NCBI GenBank assembly: GCA_009782695.1
Contig: WRIO01000105.1
Span: 1-5,219, forward strand
Length of the DNA: 5,219 nucleotides
Source of the DNA: Candidatus Cloacimonadota bacterium
Lineage (GTDB): Bacteria; Cloacimonadota; Cloacimonadia; Cloacimonadales; WRIO01
Direction: 5' to 3'
The translations under genes were made by a program, and so were the position numbers. Under the pieces are notes generated by a model that was not told the origin of the DNA, ran no database searches, and saw only the letters and a list, made by a program, of their open reading frames with translations. This document shows, piece by piece, positions 1 to 5,134 of the stretch (position 1 is the stretch's first letter; each line of letters starts with the position of its first letter).

Positions 1-1
1 C

Positions 2-2518
2 GGTATAAAAAACCTAAATAATAATTATATACAACTCCGCAGAACCCAGATTATAAGGTTGGCTCAGGGCTGGAACCATATCTCCTTTAACATAGAGAAT
101 GATACTGACCCTGCAACCGCATTTGGACTTCAAAGGCTATTGAATCCAGGCATGCTTAACACTAGATATATTTCTAATGATGGTATTTATATTGGAGGTC
201 CCAATCCAATACCTGTAGTGAAACATGTTAGTGGAGGTGTATATGACGAAAATACCAGCTTAGGTGGTCTATCATTAGAACAAGACAAGAGTTACTATGT
301 CCAAAACATAGGTGCTAACACATATTACTATAAATGGACAGAAACCATACCACCTGTAACACCTTTCGTTTTATGGGATAACTACTGGAATCAGATGGGT
401 TACACAGCAGGTAAACCTGTTTATACCAGATCTGGTCTTGAATACGAAGCGGATGACATAGAAAAGATAGAGTCAACTACTCAAGTCCACTACACGGAAG
501 ATGACCCATTAGGCTCTTCTACCTTGAATTATGTCAATCATGGAAACGGCTATTGGGTAAAGAAGTCTACTAATGATTCAACGGTAGTTGAAATAAAGTA
601 TAAACATAATAACTTTGTGAGTAGATTTTCAGGCAAGCCCTTCATCGGAGTGAACCCAGTAGGAAGCGAACTAGAAGGAACAATTGACAACGACTACGCA
701 GGATATCCAATGCCGGAAAGAACCGGTGATGTAACCACAGTTCCTAACCCAGTGTATGGAGCAGTTCTATCAGAAACAAATGGTGATAGACCTCAGATAG
801 GTAGTACATATAAAATATTACGCACCGAGTTCAGAGCCGGTGGATGGGCAGAACCTTATGGATTTACCTTCGACAGTGGGACACCAGCTAAAATAATATA
901 CGATGACACGACTTGGGGAACCCACTCCGATATGGGTATCAGCCTTCCCATCCCAACTAATAACTGGTTAAATTACGGTGCTATAGTTGGGTTACCTGGG
1001 GAAATATTCACTGCGATCTTACAAGATCTTATACCTAGCGAAGATGCAGAAATCAGAAATATTAATGGTCCCAAGCTAGTTAAGTTTACCTACCCGATTG
1101 GGACTACAACAATCGATATCGGTAGCAATAAAGACAGTATAAATGGCTATGATGGTATCCATTTCTTTACTGAATCTGTTTTCCTGACAAAATTGAGAAC
1201 ATTTGGTGCAGATAATCTAAACGAAGCTGGGTGGGAAGTTTTCCTGAACACTTTAACAGCGAATGAATTACCTGGTCCCACTGTAACTACAGCATCTGAC
1301 TCTGTTGTTTATGCTGTTGCATACAAAGGAGCATTAAGTTCTTTAGAAGATATCGAATTGGCGGTTTATCGTCTTTCATTCAAAGAAGCAAATGCAAGAA
1401 CCTCTGATCCAGGTAGGTTAACGAGCGCAGGATTATGGGTTGAGGATTTCACTTATACTCCACCATCTGGAACCCCGGAAGCCTTCGGATCCGGTCGTTA
1501 TTTCTTAGGTGTGGTCGAAGAGGAGCATAATAGAATTGTAATCAGTGTGCCAGAAAGAACTTCCCTCGATTTGACTGATAGTAGACTATACTTTTCATTT
1601 GAAGGGAGAGGAGCCTATGTAGAACTTGGAACTACACCTTCAACCCCACTAACTTCAGCACTTTGGGTAAGCGGTAGAACATTAGACGAGCTTGTTGACT
1701 ATAATGACAAACCATTCCTTAAACCGTATAAGTTCTGGATAAGTGATGACTCTGCATCTCCTGGTATAATCGATTCTTCAGCTCCTTGGTATATTTACAT
1801 AGTCAAGCTACCAGACGAGTTCTTCCCTGATTTATATGACTTTATGAACCCAGATCGCAGACCTACTCCACCTGCTCCAGCTCGCAATCGTGATCCTTAT
1901 GGTCAGATTGTTACACTGCCAGAAAGTCATGTTCTGCTTGCTCGGGTGGTAAATGCTGAAGGTCAGAATGTGAATCCGAATAACATCATAGCTGCGTTTG
2001 TCGGAGATGAGCTTCGTGCTAGGGGACAGATCCAGAGCTATCAAGCACAGTCTTGGGTGGCACTAAATATCAACTCTTATGGTAATGAAGATATCACATT
2101 CAAATATTGGAGAGAGGGTATCCCTGTGTCACAAATGGCGGGTGTATTCCCAGCTGATATGAATATACCGGGTGGTATCACACGCAACTTTATCCTCACT
2201 ACGACGAGCGTGGACGAAGGCGACGATATCGATCCATTGTATATCAACGAGTTAAAACATGCGTATCCAAATCCGTTTAATCCAAGCACGACCATCAAGT
2301 TTAGCTTGAAAGCAGATCAACACGCAAATATCACTATATATAATATCAAGGGACAAAAGGTAAAGACTCTGGTCAATGAAAAACTTGAAAAGGGTAATCA
2401 CACCATAGTCTGGGAAGGTGAAGACAGCAAAGGTAAGGCAACAGCTACCGGCGTTTACTTTATCCGTATGCAGACCCCTGGATATGAGAAAGTGCAAAAA
2501 GTAATGCAACTCAAATAG
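2..2518 (+). CDS. Large secreted/surface protein with C-terminal FlgD-like/sorting domain, 5' partial
   Basis: The C-terminal 838 residues are visible. The frame has no stop back to the left edge, so the first candidate start, a TTG at 59, is probably internal: it lacks a convincing ribosome binding site and sits inside a GWNHISFN segment that reads as domain sequence. Counting from nt 2, residues 23-30 carry GWNHISFN and 181-187 carry GNGYWVK, a pairing common in exported beta-rich proteins of this type. A long middle part (about 190-610) matches no family I recognise. A proline-rich linker near 617-630 leads into a domain at about 631-735 with NNIIAAFVGDELRARG. After an acidic linker, a FlgD-like/type IX-sorting-like beta domain (about 754-838) begins AYPNPFNPSTTIKFSL and ends KVMQLK. 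I infer export and surface attachment or release. No catalytic motif is visible, so function is unknown. The gene ends just before a strong terminator. Confidence 0.85.
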   Translation, partial: GIKNLNNNYIQLRRTQIIRLAQGWNHISFNIENDTDPATAFGLQRLLNPGMLNTRYISNDGIYIGGPNPIPVVKHVSGGVYDENTSLGGLSLEQDKSYYVQNIGANTYYYKWTETIPPVTPFVLWDNYWNQMGYTAGKPVYTRSGLEYEADDIEKIESTTQVHYTEDDPLGSSTLNYVNHGNGYWVKKSTNDSTVVEIKYKHNNFVSRFSGKPFIGVNPVGSELEGTIDNDYAGYPMPERTGDVTTVPNPVYGAVLSETNGDRPQIGSTYKILRTEFRAGGWAEPYGFTFDSGTPAKIIYDDTTWGTHSDMGISLPIPTNNWLNYGAIVGLPGEIFTAILQDLIPSEDAEIRNINGPKLVKFTYPIGTTTIDIGSNKDSINGYDGIHFFTESVFLTKLRTFGADNLNEAGWEVFLNTLTANELPGPTVTTASDSVVYAVAYKGALSSLEDIELAVYRLSFKEANARTSDPGRLTSAGLWVEDFTYTPPSGTPEAFGSGRYFLGVVEEEHNRIVISVPERTSLDLTDSRLYFSFEGRGAYVELGTTPSTPLTSALWVSGRTLDELVDYNDKPFLKPYKFWISDDSASPGIIDSSAPWYIYIVKLPDEFFPDLYDFMNPDRRPTPPAPARNRDPYGQIVTLPESHVLLARVVNAEGQNVNPNNIIAAFVGDELRARGQIQSYQAQSWVALNINSYGNEDITFKYWREGIPVSQMAGVFPADMNIPGGITRNFILTTTSVDEGDDIDPLYINELKHAYPNPFNPSTTIKFSLKADQHANITIYNIKGQKVKTLVNEKLEKGNHTIVWEGEDSKGKATATGVYFIRMQTPGYEKVQKVMQLK

Positions 2519-2534
2519 CATAAAAATAGCCTGA

Positions 2535-2550
2535 GTGGGACCTCCCCCAC
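2535..2550 (+). other. Weak hairpin between the stop codon and the terminator
   Basis: GTGGG (2535-2539) can pair with CCCAC (2546-2550) around a 6-base loop, with partial pairing extending outward. It has no T-run. It may only stabilise the mRNA end, or it may be chance. Confidence 0.3.
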
Positions 2551-2566
2551 ACTGGTTATAAAAGAT

Positions 2567-2599
2567 AAGGGTGACCGATACTCGGTCACCCTTTTTTTT
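2567..2599 (+). terminator. Intrinsic terminator of the large secreted-protein gene
   Basis: A perfect 12-bp stem, AAGGGTGACCGA (2567-2578) with TCGGTCACCCTT (2582-2593), closes a 3-base loop. The T-run covers 2592-2599 (eight T). It lies 49 bases after the stop codon at 2516-2518. The opposite strand has no comparable T-run after the stem, so it appears to act only on rightward transcription. Confidence 0.93.
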
Positions 2600-2607
2600 G
2601 CGTCGTA

Positions 2608-2638
2608 TTTTCCCCACTCCTGCGGAGAGGGGTGGCAG
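2608..2638 (-). repeat. 31-bp hairpin element, copy 1 (covaries with 3106-3136)
   Basis: Read on the - strand it has left flank CTGCCACCCCT, a stem-loop CTCC-GCA-GGAG, one base T, and right flank GGGGAAAA. CCCC and GGGG extend the stem beyond a single mismatch. The + strand block at 3106-3136 has the same flanks, but stem TCCC/GGGA and loop GGC, so both arms differ and still pair. 24 of 31 positions are identical. Confidence 0.8.
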
Positions 2639-2660
2639 TAAATAATGACAAGTTACAAAG

Positions 2661-2724
2661 GACAAATTACAAGTCATTGGTATCTTGTCTTTTGTCATTT
2701 CCAACGAAGTTGGATGACGGGGCG
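2661..2724 (+). repeat. Left arm of a 64-bp inverted repeat flanking the operon
   Basis: Its reverse complement matches 4957-5020 at 60 of 64 positions by my hand alignment, without gaps. The inner 28 positions (2697-2724) are identical. The arm contains a hairpin TCCAAC-GAA-GTTGGA at 2700-2714. The arms enclose 2232 bp, including the complete three-gene operon. Confidence 0.9.
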
Positions 2725-2734
2725 TGGGATTTTT

Positions 2735-2750
2735 ATCGTGCAAAGCACAC
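2735..2750 (+). repeat. Small hairpin, GTSC/GSAC family
   Basis: GTGC (2738-2741) pairs with GCAC (2745-2748) around AAA. The flanks ATC before and AC after match those of the GTCC-GCA-GGAC hairpin at 2867-2882, while the stem differs by a compensated base pair. Confidence 0.6.
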
Positions 2751-2833
2751 AAAGCCATTCCTAACTCCTAATTTAACTTAACCACCCCGTCATTTTTCCG
2801 CAAGCTCCAAAATGCCACCCCTCCAATCCATTC

Positions 2834-2852
2834 GACTACGCTCAGGATGACA
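2834..2852 (+). repeat. GACTACGCTCAGGATGACA motif
   Basis: This string, preceded by TTC, resembles a motif (TCATCCTGAGCGAAGTCGA-like on the other strand) that I recall as a common intergenic repeat in many bacterial phyla. It occurs once in this window, so repeat status rests on memory rather than on the sequence here. Confidence 0.35.
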
Positions 2853-2869
2853 GGATGGGAATTTATATC

Positions 2870-2977
2870 GTCCGCAGGACACCAGGCTATTTATAATTTA
2901 TAATTTATAATTTGACGAAGTCCGCAGGACACCAGGCTATTTATAATTTATAATTTATAATTTATAATTTGACGAAG
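2870..2977 (+). repeat. Tandem 50/57-bp repeat with heptamer (TTATAAT) tracts
   Basis: Unit 1 spans 2871-2920 and unit 2 spans 2921-2977. Each starts TCCGCAGGACACCAGGCTAT, then runs TTATAAT three times (2891-2911) or four times (2941-2968), and ends TTGACGAAG. The only difference is one 7-bp copy. Each unit carries the hairpin GTCC-GCA-GGAC (2870-2880, 2920-2930). A dispersed third copy lies at 5135-5179. Confidence 0.95.
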
Positions 2978-3007
2978 TCCGAAGGCATCGTTCCCTACGG
3001 GTTTGGT

Positions 3008-3018
3008 GTGCTTCGCAC
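3008..3018 (-). repeat. Small hairpin, GTSC/GSAC family, reversed
   Basis: Read on the - strand this is GTGC-GAA-GCAC followed by ACCAAA. It has the same trailing ACC as the hairpins at 2870-2880 and 5135-5145 but the GTGC/GCAC stem. Confidence 0.55.
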
Positions 3019-3050
3019 CTTGAGAGTTGATATAAACACATATTCCACAT

Positions 3051-3063
3051 TCTGCGGAGCAGA
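3051..3063. repeat. Small hairpin TCTGC-GGA-GCAGA
   Basis: A five-base-pair stem with a three-base loop. It shares the size and loop length of the neighbouring hairpins but not their flanks. Confidence 0.4.
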
Positions 3064-3079
3064 CATATCTTACACATCA

Positions 3080-3136
3080 TTTTCCCCTGCCCCGTCAGGC
3101 TTCGCCTGCCACCCCTTCCCGGCGGGACGGGGAAAA
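3080..3136 (+). repeat. Compound folded block including 31-bp hairpin element, copy 2
   Basis: TTTTCCCC (3080-3087) can pair with GGGGAAAA (3129-3136) around two inner hairpins, CAGGC-TTC-GCCTG (3096-3108) and TCCC-GGC-GGGA (3117-3127). The part 3106-3136 is the second copy of the element at 2608-2638 with compensated stem changes. The first inner hairpin follows CCCCGTCA (3090-3097), as in the inverted-repeat arms, where CCCCGTCAT precedes CCAAC-TTC-GTTGG. No T-run follows, so it is not a typical terminator. Confidence 0.65.
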
Positions 3137-3141
3137 GGTGG

Positions 3142-3154
3142 TGTCCTTCGGACA
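3142..3154 (-). repeat. Small hairpin, GTSC/GSAC family, reversed
   Basis: Read on the - strand this is TGTCC-GAA-GGACA followed by CCACC. The core GTCC-GAA-GGAC plus ACC matches the 2870 and 5135 hairpins apart from the loop. Confidence 0.6.
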
Positions 3155-3161
3155 TATATAA

Positions 3162-3188
3162 CGGAAGGCTTAGGTAATCCTTCCCTAC
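3162..3188 (+). repeat. 27-bp dispersed repeat, copy next to the operon 3' end
   Basis: It matches 5098-5124 at 26 of 27 positions in the same orientation. GGAAGG (3163-3168) pairs with CCTTCC (3179-3184) around a 10-base loop. It starts 14 bases beyond the stop of the leftward operon, but no T-run follows on the - strand. A shortened relative (GAAGGC ... TTCCCTAC) lies at 2981-2998. Confidence 0.85.
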
Positions 3189-3202
3189 GATAAAAGTAAG
3201 AT

Positions 3203-3976
3203 TTAGTTCTTTAACCCTCTTTTATGCATCTTTTCCCTTTGTGTGGGGGTCAGCTCTTTGTGCAATTTCTCTAAAAACTTGATTTGGTTATCGCTCATTT
3301 GCCCTTGCAGTTTGTTTATTTTTTGCGAAACAGTTTGCGCTTTCTTGTAGTTTTCAGCCTTTAAATATTGTGTTTTTTCGCTCTCGAGGGCTCGTATTTG
3401 TGACTTATATTTTTCTTGATCTTTTCGATATTGATCTTTTATTTTAGCAATATTTTCTGTTTGGGAGCTGGTAAGGTCCAATCTATCCAATTTCTTTTCA
3501 AAAAACCAGTGTTCTCTATCTGTTTTATGCCTTTTTCCCAAATTTGGTTTTCGAAATTCTTGATGAAAAACCTCGACATTTTCTTCGCCATCGTTTAGAT
3601 AAAGTTCTTTTACCACTTCTACTATTTTATTGCGAAAATTGCCTTGAACGGAATCCCTAGTGCATATATGGTCTGAGGCAGGGTTATCTCTACCTTTTCT
3701 GATCTCATAATGTAAAACTTCTACATTTTCACCGTTTTCGTTTTGGTAAATTTCTTTAATCTTTTCTACTAGTTTATGGCGAAATTTCACATCGACAGAA
3801 TCTTTTGTGCAGGCATGGTCTGGGGTAGTATCATCTAGATTTTTGTCACGAAAAGTCCGGTGAAATCTACAATCTCCGCTCATCTGCTGACGTCTGGAAC
3901 CTTCTCGCCATTCTGCCTTTAAGGTAGTAACAACAAGGGTAAGTAATATAAAAATGACATAGAATATTTTGTTCAT
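3203..3976 (-). CDS. Exported Spy/CpxP-like LTxxQ protein with duplicated N-terminal unit
   Basis: This 257-residue protein begins with a signal peptide (residues 1-21, hydrophobic core IFYVIFILLTLVVTT, likely cut after LKA). Residues about 156-257 form a charged helical domain with the two LTxxQ signatures of the Spy/CpxP family, LTSSQ (168-172) and LTPTQ (242-246), which suggests a periplasmic chaperone or stress sensor. Known Spy-type proteins are near 160 residues; the extra length is a tandem duplication at 53-94 and 102-143 (25 of 42 identical, no gaps). Each unit opens D-H-x-C-T and ends near N-V-E-V-x-H. A third Cys/His pair is C36/H39. I do not recognise this N-terminal half; metal or thiol sensing is a guess. 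The start is firm: AAAGGAGGTG sits 4 bases upstream, and the ATG overlaps the upstream stop (ATGA). Last gene of the operon. Confidence 0.9.
   Translation of the reverse strand: MNKIFYVIFILLTLVVTTLKAEWREGSRRQQMSGDCRFHRTFRDKNLDDTTPDHACTKDSVDVKFRHKLVEKIKEIYQNENGENVEVLHYEIRKGRDNPASDHICTRDSVQGNFRNKIVEVVKELYLNDGEENVEVFHQEFRKPNLGKRHKTDREHWFFEKKLDRLDLTSSQTENIAKIKDQYRKDQEKYKSQIRALESEKTQYLKAENYKKAQTVSQKINKLQGQMSDNQIKFLEKLHKELTPTQREKMHKRGLKN
3548..3820 (-). repeat. In-gene tandem duplication, period 49 codons
   Basis: Unit 1 is coded by 3695-3820 (residues 53-94) and unit 2 by 3548-3673 (residues 102-143). Shared residues include DH.CT, DSV, FR.K, VE..KE, NVEV, H.E and RK. A leading fragment, H39-x-x-F-R, resembles the end of a further unit (H89-x-x-I-R and H138-x-x-F-R), so the array may have begun with a partial copy. 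Confidence 0.85.
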
Positions 3977-4401
3977 TGTGCACCTCCTTTGTGCTTATTC
4001 TTTTTTTCTAAATATACATTTTCGAGCTTTTGAAAATACTCGACAGCCTCATCGACAGGGTGGTTGTTTCGGATGTCGACAAAGTGTTGTAGCACGACCT
4101 TTTCCATCTCATTTTGGCTTTCTTGCAGCTGTTGTGATAGCTCTGCTATCTTGGTGGTGTCGAGTTCTGTCTTTGCTAGCTCTTGAAAAAAGCTTTTGCG
4201 AAGTTCGACATTTATTTTCCGCAGGGCTATAATCTCTTCATTTTGAGAGGGTCGAGGGAATTTGTGGTCTTTTTGAAAACGCGGTGGTATGGGGAGCATA
4301 TAGTTTTTTGGTTTGGAAAAATGGTGAAATATCCCCATACAAATGAAGCCTGCATTAAATGCCAGGGATATCAGTAATATAAACAAAATTCTTTTTTTCA
4401 T
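3973..4401 (-). CDS. Membrane-anchored periplasmic CnrX/ZraP-like heavy-metal sensor/resistance protein
   Basis: This 142-residue protein has a four-residue cytoplasmic start (MKKR), one membrane segment (about 5-25, ILFILLISLAFNAGFICMGI) that is probably uncleaved, and a periplasmic part. A proline-rich stretch (33-51) leads to a long charged helical region (about 54-135), typical in size and layout of the Metal_resist/periplasmic heavy-metal sensor family (CnrX, ZraP). Family assignment rests on this pattern and on context, because the sequence is divergent. H26 and H27 lie just outside the membrane, with H46 further on; metal binding is not demonstrated. It starts 30 bases after the sigma gene and overlaps the next gene by ATGA. 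An in-frame TAA two codons upstream fixes the start. Likely role: sensing at the inner membrane, perhaps controlling the sigma factor. Confidence 0.75.
   Translation of the reverse strand: MKKRILFILLISLAFNAGFICMGIFHHFSKPKNYMLPIPPRFQKDHKFPRPSQNEEIIALRKINVELRKSFFQELAKTELDTTKIAELSQQLQESQNEMEKVVLQHFVDIRNNHPVDEAVEYFQKLENVYLEKKNKHKGGAQ
3981..3990 (-). promoter_or_regulatory. Strong Shine-Dalgarno inside the upstream gene's last codons
   Basis: AAAGGAGGTG on the - strand matches the anti-SD region well and sits 4 bases before the ATG at 3976 (6 bases counted from AGGAGG). The same bases code for the KGGAQ end of the upstream protein. Together with the ATGA overlap this supports translational coupling. 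Confidence 0.85.
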
Positions 4402-4410
4402 ATCTTATGT

Positions 4411-4417
4411 CTCCTTT
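4411..4417 (-). promoter_or_regulatory. Shine-Dalgarno of the CnrX/ZraP-like gene
   Basis: AAAGGAG on the - strand lies 9 bases before the ATG at 4401, in the 30-base gap after the sigma gene stop. Confidence 0.75.
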
Positions 4418-4431
4418 CTCCCCCCGCTAAC

Positions 4432-4926
4432 CTATATGACACCCATATCTTTAAATCCTTGCAAAATATTTTTGCATTCTTTACGCGCTCTTGACAAAAT
4501 GCTTTCCACAGCGGGTATGGTCATGCCTGTGATCTCGGAGATTTCTTTGTAAGATTTGTTTTGGTAAAGCTGCAGCTCCAGGACCAGAGCGTGCTTTGGT
4601 TTCATCTGTTGAAAGCATTTCCTGATATATAGTTGTAATCTTTCCTGCCTTAAATTTGCCTCTATATCGGTGCTGTCTGCCACTTCGAGTATCTCAGAAG
4701 CAACCAATCTTTTATTTTTTTTGGCAAAATTTAATGCTTTATTGTGTGCAGTCCTGTAAAGCCACGGCAAGATAAAATTAGAATCAAGGTTGTCAATATT
4801 CTGAAAGCAAGCCATAAAGGTCTCTTGCACTATATCCTGCGAGTTTTCGACATCGCCTAATATTTTATATACATAATTCAGGAGCTTGGCTCCCTCTAGC
4901 TGCACTAAAGCATCCCAATCTATCAT
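4432..4926 (-). CDS. ECF-type RNA polymerase sigma-70 family factor
   Basis: This 164-residue protein has the two-domain layout of ECF sigma factors. Region 2 covers about 13-75: D25-V-E-N-S-Q-D-I-V-Q-E-T-F37 is the typical core-binding motif, and PWLYRTAHNKALNFAKKNKR (54-73) is the region that reads the -10 element. A short linker follows. Region 4 covers about 97-155, with the helix-turn-helix SYKEISEITGMTIPAVESIL (125-144) and SRARKE (145-150) for the -35 element. Length is normal for an ECF factor. The start is fixed by a TAA directly before the ATG; AAAAGG 6 bases upstream is a modest ribosome site. First gene of the operon, followed by two periplasmic stress proteins, so an envelope- or metal-stress regulon is the best guess. 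Autoregulation is usual in this class, but no promoter copy is evident. Confidence 0.93.
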   Translation of the reverse strand: MIDWDALVQLEGAKLLNYVYKILGDVENSQDIVQETFMACFQNIDNLDSNFILPWLYRTAHNKALNFAKKNKRLVASEILEVADSTDIEANLRQERLQLYIRKCFQQMKPKHALVLELQLYQNKSYKEISEITGMTIPAVESILSRARKECKNILQGFKDMGVI

Positions 4927-4956
4927 TTATTACCTTTTATTTTGATTTTTTTTACC

Positions 4957-5020
4957 CGCCCCGTCATCCAACTTCGTTGGAAATTACAAATGACAAAATA
5001 CCAATGACTTGTCATTTGTC
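4957..5020 (-). repeat. Right arm of the 64-bp inverted repeat
   Basis: It pairs with 2661-2724 (60 of 64 positions). It holds the hairpin TCCAAC-TTC-GTTGGA (4967-4981) after CCCCGTCA, and a palindrome AATGACTTGTCATT at 5003-5016 that the left arm has lost by one change. It begins 31 bases upstream of the sigma start codon. Confidence 0.9.
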
Positions 5021-5047
5021 ACTCGTCATTAGTAATTTTTATATAGT

Positions 5048-5068
5048 CCACCCCTCCAAATTGGATGG
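5048..5068 (+). repeat. Possible degenerate copy of the CCACCCC hairpin element
   Basis: CCACCCC is followed by TCCA-AAT-TGGA (5055-5065) and TGG. The left flank and three-base-loop layout match the 31-bp elements at 2608-2638 and 3106-3136. The GGGGAAAA right flank is not kept and the element is about a base shorter on each side of the stem, so membership is uncertain. Confidence 0.4.
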
Positions 5069-5097
5069 AATTATTTGTTTGTGTCGCACGAATATTG

Positions 5098-5124
5098 CGG
5101 AAGGCTTGGGTAATCCTTCCCTAC
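5098..5124 (+). repeat. 27-bp dispersed repeat, upstream copy
   Basis: Identical to 3162-3188 except for one G/A difference in the loop; same orientation. GGAAGG (5099-5104) pairs with CCTTCC (5115-5120). Confidence 0.88.
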
Positions 5125-5134
5125 TATTAAAATC

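Larger units (their letters stand above)
2600..3202. other. Gene-free repeat mosaic between convergent genes
   Basis: About 600 bases separate the terminator of the + gene from the stop of the - operon. The open frames here (for example + 2969-3193) run through repeats that recur at 4957-5179 and show no ribosome site or protein family, so I do not call them. In order the stretch holds: a 31-bp hairpin element, an inverted-repeat arm, a GTGC/GCAC hairpin, a degenerate heptamer tract near 2759-2772, a GACTACGCTCAGGATGACA motif, a tandem 50/57-bp repeat, several three-base-loop hairpins, a folded block at 3080-3136 and a 27-bp repeat next to the operon end. No clear intrinsic terminator for the leftward operon is visible. 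Confidence 0.8.

Noticed and set aside
1832..2298. Two - strand open frames within the large gene
   Set aside because: Both are shadows of the + strand coding frame, with no features of their own.
2252..2758. Open frame on the - strand, 168 codons
   Set aside because: It crosses the terminator, an inverted-repeat arm and the 3' end of the well-supported + gene. Part of its protein resembles the 4977-5168 frame only through the inverted repeat.
2870..2977. CRISPR-like tandem repeats
   Set aside because: The units are directly adjacent without unique spacers, there are only two, and no cas genes are present.
3142..3188. Intrinsic terminator of the leftward operon
   Set aside because: Hairpins are present (3163-3184, 3142-3154) but neither is followed by a T-run on the - strand.
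2969..3193. Open frame on the + strand, 74 codons
   Set aside because: It runs entirely through repeats. Its EGLGNPSL ending recurs at 5101-5125 only because of the 27-bp repeat; there is no ribosome site or family resemblance.
2661..5020. Composite transposon bounded by terminal inverted repeats
   Set aside because: There is no transposase inside, the enclosed genes form an ordinary operon, and the arms contain small hairpins like other local repeats. No target duplication was seen at the outer ends.
5036..5070. Promoter of the sigma operon with TATATAAA on the - strand
   Set aside because: The -10-like string is AT-rich background, and candidate -35 boxes (TTTGGA, TTCCAT) are 9 or 19 bases away, so I cannot support it.
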